Assembly (NCBI GenBank): GCA_029251525.1
Contig: JAQXDE010000064.1
Location: forward strand, 1 to 64,000
Length of the DNA stretch: 64,000 bases
Direction of reading: 5' to 3'
Source of the DNA: Saprospiraceae bacterium
Lineage (GTDB): Bacteria; Bacteroidota; Bacteroidia; Chitinophagales; Saprospiraceae
This document shows, piece by piece, positions 17,941-26,325 of the stretch (position 1 is its first letter; each line of letters starts with the position of its first letter). The translations under genes and the position numbers were made by a program. The notes under the pieces are model-generated. The model saw nothing but the letters and a program-made list of their open reading frames with translations. It was not told where the DNA came from and made no database searches.

Positions 17941-19539
17941 TTAAATTATTGATTTTTTTGTCCATTCTCCATTTATTAACCTCCAAATTTTGCTCAAATT
18001 CTCATCTTTTAATTCCAATGGTAAAACATTCGATTGCCAGTTTTGATAACACAATGGTCGAGCGAATCTTTTGATCGCTCCAGTTCCAACTGAAGTAAAT
18101 CGACTATCCGTTGTTGCTGGAAATGGTCCACCATGGTGCATTGAATGACATACTTCAACACCTGTTGGAACATTATTAAAACTAATTCTTCCTGCTTTTT
18201 CTTTTAACTCATCAATCACATGATAATACTTTGCAAACTCTTCCTCTTCTCCCATTACAGTTGCTGTCAATTGTCCTTGCATATTCAATACAACCTCCAT
18301 CAACTCCTTTTCAGACTGACATTTTACTATTAAAGTAAATGGTCCGAAAACTTCCTCTTGCATGTCTTTATTTTTCAAAAAATCACCTGCAGAAACAGAT
18401 GCAACTGTTGGTCGTCCTGTCGAAATATTCCCTTCATCAGTAGAAACTGCCTCCATCTTTACACCTGCTTGCTCTAGTAAATTAGTTTTAACTGCCTCGT
18501 AATTTTTACAAACATTTTCATTAAGCATTGTACTTGGAGTTACTTTTTTAAAACCATTAACCAAGTGTTTGATAAAAGAATCTAAATGCTCATTATCCAT
18601 TCCAATCAACAATCCTGGATTGGTACAAAATTGTCCAGCACCTAAATTTACAGATCCAACATATTGATTTGCTAATGGTTCGTTTCTATTTTCCAACGCC
18701 TTAGGTAAAAGAATAACAGGATTAATACTTCCCATTTCTGAAAAAACTGGAATTGGAATTTCTCTTTGATTAGCTGTATCAAAAAGTGCTTTCCCTGCTC
18801 GATATGAACCAGTAAATGCAACTGTTTTTGTCAAAGGATGCCTTACTAAAGCTTGACCCAATTTTAATCCAGTTCCATTCAACGAAGAAAAAACACCATC
18901 AGGCATATTTGTTACCATTGCAGCATTCTGAATTGCTGCAGCCACCATTGAATTTGTTCCCAAATGTGATTCATGAGCTTTGACTACAACTGGATTACCT
19001 GCTGCAAGTGCCGAAGCAGTATCTCCACCAGCAGTCGAAAATGCCAACGGAAAATTACTTGCTGTAAAAACTACCACCACTCCAACTGGCACCAACTTTT
19101 TTCGAATATCAGCTTTAGGAAATGGTTGTCGATCTAGAATGGCAGTATCAATACTTGCCTCCACCCAAGAACCTTCTTCCACTAAATCCGCAAACATTCG
19201 AAGCTGACCAATCGTTCTTCCACGCTCTCCTTCAAGTCTTCCTTTTGGTAAACCCGACTCTGCCATCGCTCGCTCAATTAATGGATCGCCAAGAGATAAT
19301 ATATTGTCTGCAATTTTTCTTAAAAATTTGGCTCGAATTGTTCCAGTAGTATTTCTATACGTTTGAAATGCTTTAGTTGCCTTTTCCATCGCTACATCAA
19401 TTTCTCCCGAAGTCGCTTCGTGGAATTCTCCTTCAATTTCTTTCATCGTTGCTGGATTCATGGAACGCATAACATCTTTTGCAATCTTCGAAACACTAAA
19501 TCCTATTATATTTTCTCCAGAGGGAATGGCTTTTTTCAT
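17941..19539 (-). CDS. 2,5-dioxovalerate (alpha-ketoglutarate semialdehyde) dehydrogenase
   Basis: This NAD(P)+-dependent aldehyde dehydrogenase is predicted to oxidise 2-oxoglutarate semialdehyde to 2-oxoglutarate, which enters the TCA cycle. The catalytic Glu lies in FSEMGSINPV near residue 267 and the nucleophilic Cys in GAGQFCTNPG near residue 304. EMGSINP is typical of the branch that holds KGSA dehydrogenases. Residues FTASNFPLAFSTAGGDTASALAAG and FTGSYRAG form the cofactor site. At 532 aa it fits that branch, slightly longer than general ALDHs. It lies 49 bases after the deaminase gene and 18 before the reductase gene. Confidence 0.92.
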   Translation of the reverse strand: MKKAIPSGENIIGFSVSKIAKDVMRSMNPATMKEIEGEFHEATSGEIDVAMEKATKAFQTYRNTTGTIRAKFLRKIADNILSLGDPLIERAMAESGLPKGRLEGERGRTIGQLRMFADLVEEGSWVEASIDTAILDRQPFPKADIRKKLVPVGVVVVFTASNFPLAFSTAGGDTASALAAGNPVVVKAHESHLGTNSMVAAAIQNAAMVTNMPDGVFSSLNGTGLKLGQALVRHPLTKTVAFTGSYRAGKALFDTANQREIPIPVFSEMGSINPVILLPKALENRNEPLANQYVGSVNLGAGQFCTNPGLLIGMDNEHLDSFIKHLVNGFKKVTPSTMLNENVCKNYEAVKTNLLEQAGVKMEAVSTDEGNISTGRPTVASVSAGDFLKNKDMQEEVFGPFTLIVKCQSEKELMEVVLNMQGQLTATVMGEEEEFAKYYHVIDELKEKAGRISFNNVPTGVEVCHSMHHGGPFPATTDSRFTSVGTGAIKRFARPLCYQNWQSNVLPLELKDENLSKIWRLINGEWTKKSII

Positions 19540-19588
19540 ACTATTGTTTTTTAAAATAAAATTGATTAATGAAAATATGAGCCCATTT

Positions 19589-20503
19589 TTACAAATCTGT
19601 GTACGGACTCATGTCAGGTCTCAAAGAAACTCCCTCAGAAATAATTCTCCAAATTCGATCCCGTTCTTCACCAATCAAAGGTAATCTTGGTGCACGAATA
19701 AATTCAGTTCCAAGATCTGTCGCTACTTCTGCTAATTTAATATATTGAACTAACTTTGGATGGATATCTAATTCTAATAATGGCATAAACCACCGATAAA
19801 TTTTCAAGGCTTCTTTAATCCGACCTGCTTTGACTAACCTATAAATAACTACTGTTTCGCGAGGAAATGCATTCACCAAACCTGCTACCCATCCATTAGC
19901 TCCTGCTGCCAAACACTCTAGCGCTAAAGTATCTACACCACAGGAAATTTTAAATCGATCACCAAAAGCATTTTTCATTCGAGTGATATTCGTAATATCC
20001 CGAGTAGATTCTTTGACTGCTGTTATATTATCTAGTTTTGCTAATTCTTGAAACATATTTACTGATACAAAAATTTTATAATCAACTGGGTTATTATAAA
20101 TCATGAATGGTAAACTTGACGAATTTGCCACCGCTTTAAAATACTCCACCGTTTCGTGATCACCTGATTTATATTTCATTGGAGGTAAAATCATTATACC
20201 ATCGAGTCCTACTCTTTCTGCTTCTTTTACTGTTTGAATTGCAACAGATGTTCTCGCTTCTGCTACATTTAAAACAACCGGCACTCTACCAGCACTTGCA
20301 TTTATAGCGGACTTCGCAATTTCTTTCTTTTCCTTAGCTGTTAATGTACTCTGCTCGCCAAGACTTCCAGCAACGATAATTCCATCTACACCAGCATTAA
20401 TTTGAGCATCGATACCTCGTTCAAAGTTCTCGAAATCAATTGATTCATCTTTATTAAATTTTGTAGTTACTGCAGGGTAAACCCCATTCCAATGTACTTT
20501 CAT
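19589..20503 (-). CDS. DapA-family lyase, probable 1-pyrroline-4-hydroxy-2-carboxylate deaminase
   Basis: This (beta/alpha)8-barrel Schiff-base enzyme of the DHDPS/NAL family has GVYPAVTTKFNKDESID at the N-terminus, the GSLGEQSTLT phosphate-binding-like loop, the conserved Tyr in MIYNNPVDYKI and the Schiff-base Lys in AVKESTRDI. As first gene of the hydroxyproline operon it most likely converts 1-pyrroline-4-hydroxy-2-carboxylate to 2-oxoglutarate semialdehyde with loss of ammonia. A role in lysine synthesis is unlikely given the context. It is 304 aa, a normal length. The promoter should lie in the 188-bp gap shared with the divergent AraC gene. Confidence 0.88.
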   Translation of the reverse strand: MKVHWNGVYPAVTTKFNKDESIDFENFERGIDAQINAGVDGIIVAGSLGEQSTLTAKEKKEIAKSAINASAGRVPVVLNVAEARTSVAIQTVKEAERVGLDGIMILPPMKYKSGDHETVEYFKAVANSSSLPFMIYNNPVDYKIFVSVNMFQELAKLDNITAVKESTRDITNITRMKNAFGDRFKISCGVDTLALECLAAGANGWVAGLVNAFPRETVVIYRLVKAGRIKEALKIYRWFMPLLELDIHPKLVQYIKLAEVATDLGTEFIRAPRLPLIGEERDRIWRIISEGVSLRPDMSPYTDL

Positions 20504-20581
20504 TATTTTAATATTTTAATTAACCTGAGACGATTCAAAAATCGTAATTAAGATTGCGATTCTCCGAATCATTTTATAAAA

Positions 20582-20589
20582 CAAATATA
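20582..20589 (-). promoter_or_regulatory. Possible -7 element of the hydroxyproline operon
   Basis: Read on the minus strand this is TATATTTG, an exact TAnnTTTG match, 79 bases before the first operon gene. No good -33 TTG is visible at the usual distance, which would fit a promoter that needs an activator such as the neighbouring AraC protein. Confidence 0.4.
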
Positions 20590-20655
20590 AAATAAATTCT
20601 TCCTTTCCGTTTTTAAAATCATAGTCAAACCTGATACTATTTTACTCAGTATATA

Positions 20656-20663
20656 TATATTTG
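20656..20663 (+). promoter_or_regulatory. Possible -7 element of the AraC-type regulator gene
   Basis: TATATTTG matches TAnnTTTG and lies 29 bases before the regulator's ATG. The same octamer occurs on the opposite strand for the divergent operon. A short inverted repeat ATACT/AGTAT (about 20635-20654) lies immediately upstream and could be an operator. Confidence 0.4.
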
Positions 20664-20691
20664 TGGTGAAAAACTAAAAGATAGTATAATT

Positions 20692-21558
20692 ATGAAAGTT
20701 TTACCCTTCAAGGTTCCAGTAAGTGAAGAAACTTCTTTTCGAGTACAAGTCGATCGAGTAAATCATTTTTATGATAAATTTCATCATCATCAGGAAGTTC
20801 AAATTACTTGGATTCAAAAAAGTTATGGTTCGCTTTTAATGGGAAATGCTATTACAACTTTTGAAGAAAATGATTTATTGGTCATAGGAGCAAATGTTCC
20901 TCATAGCTTTCAAAATGATGAATTTTTTTATAAAAAAAACAAGGAATTATTGGCGAAAGCAACTTCGATTCTTTTTGAAAAAAATGCTTTTGGAGAAACT
21001 TTTTTTAATTTACCTGAAATGAAAAATATTAAAAATTTCATCAAGAAAGCAGACAAAGGATACCGTATTTTAGGAGAAACGAAAAAAGAAATTATTGCTC
21101 AACTAAAAATGATCGAGGAAAAAAATGGAACAGAACGATTTTTAATTTTAATGGAAATTTTAAATCGATTGTCTATTTCGAAGGAAGTTGAATTACTGTC
21201 AAATTTAAGTTTCTTGGGAAATCCAACTTCAAGTGAAAGTAAAAAATTAGAAGCAGTTTTTCAATATATGCTAGATCATCATCAACGAACTATAAAGTTA
21301 GAAGAAGTGGCAAAAGTTGCCAATTTAAGTATTTCTGCCTTCTGTCGGTTTTTTAAATTACGAACTCGAAAAACGTTTTCTCAATTTGTCAATGAATTTA
21401 GAATCTCAGCAGCTTGCAATAAATTATTATTGGATGATTTTTCGATCTCTGAAGTTTGCTATGATGTTGGCTTTACTAATTTATCTAACTTTAATCGACA
21501 ATTTAAAAAGATCACTGGTTATACTCCTTCCCAATATATTGTAAAACACGAAGTATAA
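20692..21558 (+). CDS. AraC-family transcriptional regulator of the hydroxyproline operon
   Basis: The 288-residue protein has an N-terminal cupin-like sensing domain (FYDKFHHHQEVQITWIQKSYGSLLMGNAI, residues about 25-60) and a C-terminal AraC DNA-binding domain. The latter has two helix-turn-helix units: IKLEEVAKVANLSISAFCRFFKLRTRKTF and ISEVCYDVGFTNLSNFNRQFKKITGYTPSQY. It is transcribed away from the catabolic operon across a 188-bp gap, the usual arrangement for a local regulator. It probably senses hydroxyproline or a pathway intermediate and activates the operon; the ligand is inferred from context only. Confidence 0.88.
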   Translation: MKVLPFKVPVSEETSFRVQVDRVNHFYDKFHHHQEVQITWIQKSYGSLLMGNAITTFEENDLLVIGANVPHSFQNDEFFYKKNKELLAKATSILFEKNAFGETFFNLPEMKNIKNFIKKADKGYRILGETKKEIIAQLKMIEEKNGTERFLILMEILNRLSISKEVELLSNLSFLGNPTSSESKKLEAVFQYMLDHHQRTIKLEEVAKVANLSISAFCRFFKLRTRKTFSQFVNEFRISAACNKLLLDDFSISEVCYDVGFTNLSNFNRQFKKITGYTPSQYIVKHEV

Positions 21559-21590
21559 TTTTCCATGAAAATTATTTTATTTATGCAATT

Positions 21591-23006
21591 TCAATATTTT
21601 ACTCTAATTAATTTCATTTTTGTTCTTATGATACTCGGAACGACAAACTCACTTGCACCAACTTGCAATGCTTCAGCAAAACGTAATTGAATCCTTTGAT
21701 CATCAGTATTGAGAATACTATTTCTTTCAAACTCTCCGCTTCCTTTTACCACATATTCACTGACTGTATTCTCTGGTTTTATTTCATCATTAAAAATGAA
21801 CCGAAGACTTGAAGGAGTTTTTAACAAAAAATATGACGAAAACACCGCAATATCACTTTGTGAATACTGTTTCTTATGAAGAACATTTTTCCAATGAGTT
21901 TTTCCATCAGGATGAATTGAAAACACAATCATATCATCAAAATAATAATCAGTAATAGTTCGATTATTAAAATCACCGGCTCCTCCAAGACCTCCTCTTT
22001 CCATTATTCTGTTCCGTTCCAATATCATCAAAATTCCACCATCAAACCTATGTACAATTTCTTGTACATCAATGTCCGCTATTCCTTTCTCAACATCTGC
22101 TTTTTTTCCTAATAAATTATCTACTACGATGGCATCAAACTCCTCAAAAACAAGTGTATGATTTTCTGGATTAGCTGGAGGGATATTCATAAAAAAATAT
22201 CCATTTGCTCTTCCTCGATTCTTTTTAGAATACAATCCTGCGGCAGTTAATCGTTTATTTTTGTTATCGTAAGAGAAAATAATATCATAAGTCAAATGAT
22301 TTTGCATTGGAATGCTGAAAAATCTATATTGATTATTTGCGGTTACTTGATGTATTTCATAATGATGTTTTTCTTTTTGTAATTTTTTATTTTCTTTTTG
22401 TAAAATAAAAAAAAGATCTCCATCATTACTCAATAAAAATTGTTTATATTTTTCATAATAAGCCATTTCTTTTGGTTGCACTTTTCTCTCCCAAAGAACC
22501 TTCATTGTCTCTATGTCGTAAACGATCGCCTCCAATTTCTTCTGTTCTTTAAGATAAAAAATTAAAACTTTCGTTTTGTCTTCAGATCTTATCACTTTTA
22601 AACTTGGAGTTAAAACAGCGTTATGAAAAATCTTAATAGTAGCAGTATCCAATAAATTAGCTGCAGGACTAAATCGACTTATTAATAAATTTAATTTTCT
22701 CTTTTTTCGACAAGTATAAATAACAGAAAAATCATCTTTTGAAGGTACAACTCCTAGAATAGTTGACCTTCTTTTCTCTAATTCAATTTCTTTATCCCAA
22801 GTAGAATATAAATCTTTATCAAAAGCTTTTATCTCAAAATCCATTCCTTTATTATGAAAAATTAAATATTGATTTTTAATTTTTCCAATAAAATCATAAG
22901 TATCATCTGACCTAATTGTTATAGGATCTGATACTGTTATATTTTGAGAAAAACAAAACCAATTAAGCGTCAGTAAAAGTATTATTATAAAAATTCTCAT
23001 ATTCAT
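21591..23006 (-). CDS. Secreted protein of unknown function (about 471 aa)
   Basis: I do not recognise a named family. The N-terminus is a Sec signal (MNMRIFIIILLLTLNWFCFSQ). The mature part is rich in beta strands with recurring patterns such as ILGVVPSKDDFSVIYTCRKK, KVIRSEDKTKVLIFYLKEQ and QFLLSNDGDLFFILQKENK, about 50 residues apart, which would suit a beta-propeller. The last 40 residues do not look like a T9SS sorting domain. It lies 24 bases downstream of the MORN-repeat gene, so the two are probably co-transcribed and may work together at the cell surface. Confidence 0.7.
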   Translation of the reverse strand: MNMRIFIIILLLTLNWFCFSQNITVSDPITIRSDDTYDFIGKIKNQYLIFHNKGMDFEIKAFDKDLYSTWDKEIELEKRRSTILGVVPSKDDFSVIYTCRKKRKLNLLISRFSPAANLLDTATIKIFHNAVLTPSLKVIRSEDKTKVLIFYLKEQKKLEAIVYDIETMKVLWERKVQPKEMAYYEKYKQFLLSNDGDLFFILQKENKKLQKEKHHYEIHQVTANNQYRFFSIPMQNHLTYDIIFSYDNKNKRLTAAGLYSKKNRGRANGYFFMNIPPANPENHTLVFEEFDAIVVDNLLGKKADVEKGIADIDVQEIVHRFDGGILMILERNRIMERGGLGGAGDFNNRTITDYYFDDMIVFSIHPDGKTHWKNVLHKKQYSQSDIAVFSSYFLLKTPSSLRFIFNDEIKPENTVSEYVVKGSGEFERNSILNTDDQRIQLRFAEALQVGASEFVVPSIIRTKMKLIRVKY

Positions 23007-23030
23007 TTCTTTAATGTCTTAGAAAAATTA

Positions 23031-24317
23031 TCACTTTATTGAGGCCGCCAAAGCGTTTAAATCAATCCTTTCATTTTTAAGCTTTAAAGTATTTGCAATT
23101 CTCTCTAGTACTTTTAACACATCCTCTGTCTTGTCATTGTTCGTTACCACTCCATACAAACTTAATATCCTGTCTCCACATATGAAAGAAATATAGTGTT
23201 CCTCCTGTACAGTTCGAGGTTTTTGAATGGCTTCTTGACTACTTGGAGAGGCAAAACTCCAATGAATAAAGTCTTTATCAAAAACATTTTTCTTTTTTAC
23301 TTTTTTTACTTTAATATCAAATTTTGTAGATGTCTGGATGTACGCAGATTCTTTCCCTACGAATAGTTCTAATTTTTCAATTTCACTATTTGCTTTATTT
23401 TTATCTTCAAAAAACAAGGTAGAGGGTTGATTAAAAATTTGCACAAGGTCTCCATCAACAATATATGTAATCTCATCTGTTTTTCGAGCTTTGACTGAAA
23501 CTCCCGAAATTTTTAACATGAAAAAATCATTTTTTTCATTGAAAACTTGCAAATAACCATCGCCAGTAAAAATAGTCCCACTAAGATAGTTTTTGGAATA
23601 TATAAGTTTTCCAAATTTATGGTTTTCCTCTTTTATAAGTTGTCCGTTTTTAGTCCAATTGTATGATTTCCCATCTGGTTTATTTTTTCGAAAAGAGCCT
23701 TCAAAAAATTTTTGTCCATTTTCAAACCATTCAGTCGATCGTCCATCTTTTTGTCCATTTTTGAAATTACTACTCTTTTTTAAATTGCCCGAGAGATACC
23801 ACATTTTTACAAGACCTTGCGCTAAACCATTTTCATAATTAACAACTTGATCAACTTGCCCCTGGTCAAAATACCATTTATGTTCTCCTTGTTCTTTACC
23901 ATTTCTAAAAATACCTTCCGATTTTTTTTGACCATTTTTATACCATTCAGTTGCAATACCTTCAACTTTTCCATTAATATAATTTAGCTCAACTTGTTTC
24001 CCCCCCCCAGGATACCATTGTTTTTCTTTTCCATTTGGAACACCTACTGCAAAATTCCTTTCCAAAACCTTTTTTCCTTTATCAGACCATTCTTTTGATA
24101 CACCGTGTATTTTTCCATCTTTAATTGGCATTTCCATTCTTTTCTTTCCGTTTGGAAATTTATCAAAAGCACTCCCTGAATAAGGTTTAATGGTATTAGG
24201 TTGATAATATAAACCTCTAATCACATCCAATTCATAAAAATTGATGCGCTTTTTATGTTGTGCTATTGCTTGAAAAAATAATAAATTGAGGAGAATTAAA
24301 AATATCGTTTTTTGCAT
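23031..24317 (-). CDS. Secreted MORN-variant (YwqK-type) repeat protein with a 9-G tract
   Basis: From the ATG at 24317 (MQKTIFLILLNLLFFQAIAQ; another in-frame ATG lies at 24329) the protein has a Sec signal. About eight tandem MORN-variant repeats of roughly 22 residues follow, with the core NGQKKSEG-x-F-x-NGK-x-G, between about residues 40 and 230. The C-terminal 200 residues are of unknown function. YwqK-like repeat proteins are often called antitoxins in automatic annotation, which nothing here supports. Codons for WYPGGGKQ include nine consecutive G on the coding strand (24000-24008), so slippage could switch the frame about a quarter of the way into the protein. Confidence 0.8.
   Translation of the reverse strand: MQKTIFLILLNLLFFQAIAQHKKRINFYELDVIRGLYYQPNTIKPYSGSAFDKFPNGKKRMEMPIKDGKIHGVSKEWSDKGKKVLERNFAVGVPNGKEKQWYPGGGKQVELNYINGKVEGIATEWYKNGQKKSEGIFRNGKEQGEHKWYFDQGQVDQVVNYENGLAQGLVKMWYLSGNLKKSSNFKNGQKDGRSTEWFENGQKFFEGSFRKNKPDGKSYNWTKNGQLIKEENHKFGKLIYSKNYLSGTIFTGDGYLQVFNEKNDFFMLKISGVSVKARKTDEITYIVDGDLVQIFNQPSTLFFEDKNKANSEIEKLELFVGKESAYIQTSTKFDIKVKKVKKKNVFDKDFIHWSFASPSSQEAIQKPRTVQEEHYISFICGDRILSLYGVVTNNDKTEDVLKVLERIANTLKLKNERIDLNALAASIK
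24000..24008 (-). repeat. Homopolymeric (G)9 tract inside the MORN-repeat gene
   Basis: Nine C on the plus strand (nine G on the coding strand) occur in very AT-rich DNA, encoding three Gly codons. The tract is long enough for slipped-strand mispairing and lies upstream of most of the reading frame, as in contingency loci. The frame as given is open. Confidence 0.7.
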
Positions 24318-24546
24318 TGTTCGAATCATTATTTACGTTCTTTGAAAATTCATAATTTATAAGAAAATTTCATTTGAAAAAATTATCAAAACTTCTTAAT
24401 CATAATTACGATAAATTAAGTAAAGTGATGCCACAATGAAACGAAAATTTTCCTTTTTTTAATATAATCTTCTATTTTCACCGATGAGTTATACAAACTA
24501 ATTAGTTATCCTTTTTTACAAAAAATATTTTTAATCTAATTGAATA

Positions 24547-26235
24547 ATGAGCAAGAAAAAATTGATCGAATGTGTCCCAAATTTTAGTGAAGGGCGAGAT
24601 ATGAATATCATCAAGCAAATTACCGATGAAATAGAAAGTGTAGATGGGGTAAAATTATTGGATGTAGATCCAGGACGAGCAACTAATCGAACGGTTGTTA
24701 CTTTCGTTGGTGAACCCGAACCAGTTATTGAGGCTGCTTATCTAGCTATTAAAAAAGCTAGCGAAATTATTGACATGAGTAAACAAACAGGAGAACACCC
24801 ACGAATGGGTGCAACTGATGTTTGTCCATTAATACCAATTGCCAATATTACAATGGATGAAGTGGTAAAGTATGCTCATAAACTAGCCAAACATGCTGGT
24901 CAAGATTTGGGAATTCCTTTTTATATGTATGAAGCCGCAGCCACAAAAAAGGAAAGAAGAAATTTGGCAACAATTAGAGCGGGTGAATACGAAGGCCTTG
25001 CTGAAAAATTAAAGGATTCAAACTGGAAGCCTGATTATGGTTCTGCTCAATTCAATTCCCGTGCCGGTGCTACAGTTATCGGTGCACGTGATTTTTTAAT
25101 TGCATATAATATAAATTTAAACACCACATCCGTTCGTCGTGCAAATTCTGTTGCATTCGATATTCGAGAAAAAGGTCGTATAAAAAGAAAAGGGAATCCA
25201 ATCACAGGTGAAATTGTAAATGATAAAAATGGTGAACCTCTTAGGACGAGAGGAACTTGCAAAGGTGTAAAAGCCATCGGTTGGTACATTGAAGAATATG
25301 AAGTCGCACAAATTTCAATGAATATAACCAATATAAATGTAACACCTCTACATACTGCTTTTGAAGCAACCAATAAAAGTGCTATTAAACGAGGTCTAAG
25401 AGTTACTGGGTCTGAACTGGTTGGATTAGTTCCACTAAAAGTAATGTTAGACGCTGGGAAGTATTTTCTTAAAAAGCAAAATAGATCAGTCGGTGTTTCG
25501 GAAGAAGAATTAATTAAAATTGCAATTAAGAGTTTAGGATTAGATGAATTAGGAACATTTGATGCCTCAAAAAAGATAATTGAATACCAACTTGAAAGTC
25601 CCGAGTCAGCGAATTTATTAAATATGAACTTAAGAGAGTTTGCTAACGAAACTGCTTCTGAAAGTCCAGCACCTGGAGGAGGTTCTATTTCAGCTTATGT
25701 TGGTTCACTAGGAATTTCATTAGCAGCAATGGTTGCTAATCTTTCTTCACACAAAAGAGGTTGGGACGATCGATGGGAAGAGTTTTCAAATTGGGCAGAG
25801 CAAGCCCAGTTATTAAAAGACCAATTATTAAAATTAGTTGATGAAGATACCAATTCCTTCAATGCTATTATGAATGCGATGCGGTTACCAAAAGGAACCA
25901 CTAATGAAAAAAATATTCGTTCCAAAGCAATTCAAGATGCTACACATTACGCTATTGAGGTTCCATTTAAAGTAATGGAAACATCTATGGAAACTTATCC
26001 AATAATTAAGGCTATGTCTAAAATTGGTAATCCTAATTCAGTAACTGATGCTGGCGTTGGAGCTCTTTGCGTAAGGGCAGCTGTTCATGGTGCTTTCTTA
26101 AATGTAAAAATAAATACTAGTGGTTTAAAGGATAAAAAGTATGTCACTACTGTTTTGAAAAAAGGGAAGATAATGATTCAAAAAGCAGACAAATTGGAAA
26201 AAGAAATTCTAAAAATTGTGAATAGTAAAATTTAA
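24547..26235 (+). CDS. Bifunctional glutamate formimidoyltransferase / formimidotetrahydrofolate cyclodeaminase
   Basis: This fusion enzyme passes the formimino group from formiminoglutamate, a histidine breakdown product, to tetrahydrofolate. It then cyclises the product to 5,10-methenyl-THF, releasing ammonia. Residues 1 to about 330 form the transferase (LIECVPNFSEGRD, TGEHPRMGATDVCPLIPI, FNSRAGATVIGARDFLIAYN). Residues about 365-560 form the cyclodeaminase (LREFANETASESPAPGGGSISAYVG and the helical VTDAGVGALCVRAAVHGAFLNV). The order matches the animal FTCD fusion. It stands alone here: no hutH, hutU or hutI gene is in the window. The length of 562 aa suits both domains being intact. Confidence 0.95.
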   Translation: MSKKKLIECVPNFSEGRDMNIIKQITDEIESVDGVKLLDVDPGRATNRTVVTFVGEPEPVIEAAYLAIKKASEIIDMSKQTGEHPRMGATDVCPLIPIANITMDEVVKYAHKLAKHAGQDLGIPFYMYEAAATKKERRNLATIRAGEYEGLAEKLKDSNWKPDYGSAQFNSRAGATVIGARDFLIAYNINLNTTSVRRANSVAFDIREKGRIKRKGNPITGEIVNDKNGEPLRTRGTCKGVKAIGWYIEEYEVAQISMNITNINVTPLHTAFEATNKSAIKRGLRVTGSELVGLVPLKVMLDAGKYFLKKQNRSVGVSEEELIKIAIKSLGLDELGTFDASKKIIEYQLESPESANLLNMNLREFANETASESPAPGGGSISAYVGSLGISLAAMVANLSSHKRGWDDRWEEFSNWAEQAQLLKDQLLKLVDEDTNSFNAIMNAMRLPKGTTNEKNIRSKAIQDATHYAIEVPFKVMETSMETYPIIKAMSKIGNPNSVTDAGVGALCVRAAVHGAFLNVKINTSGLKDKKYVTTVLKKGKIMIQKADKLEKEILKIVNSKI

Positions 26236-26325
26236 TATTTCCTAAATATTGAGCGTAACTAATTTAAAAAAAGGCTAACTACACTTTTATTACGTGCATT
26301 TAAATAATTTTAAAAACGATAGAAA

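Noticed and set aside
23031-24317. Toxin-antitoxin role for the YwqK-type MORN protein
   Set aside because: This name is often transferred automatically; the protein has a secretion signal and no toxin gene is adjacent.
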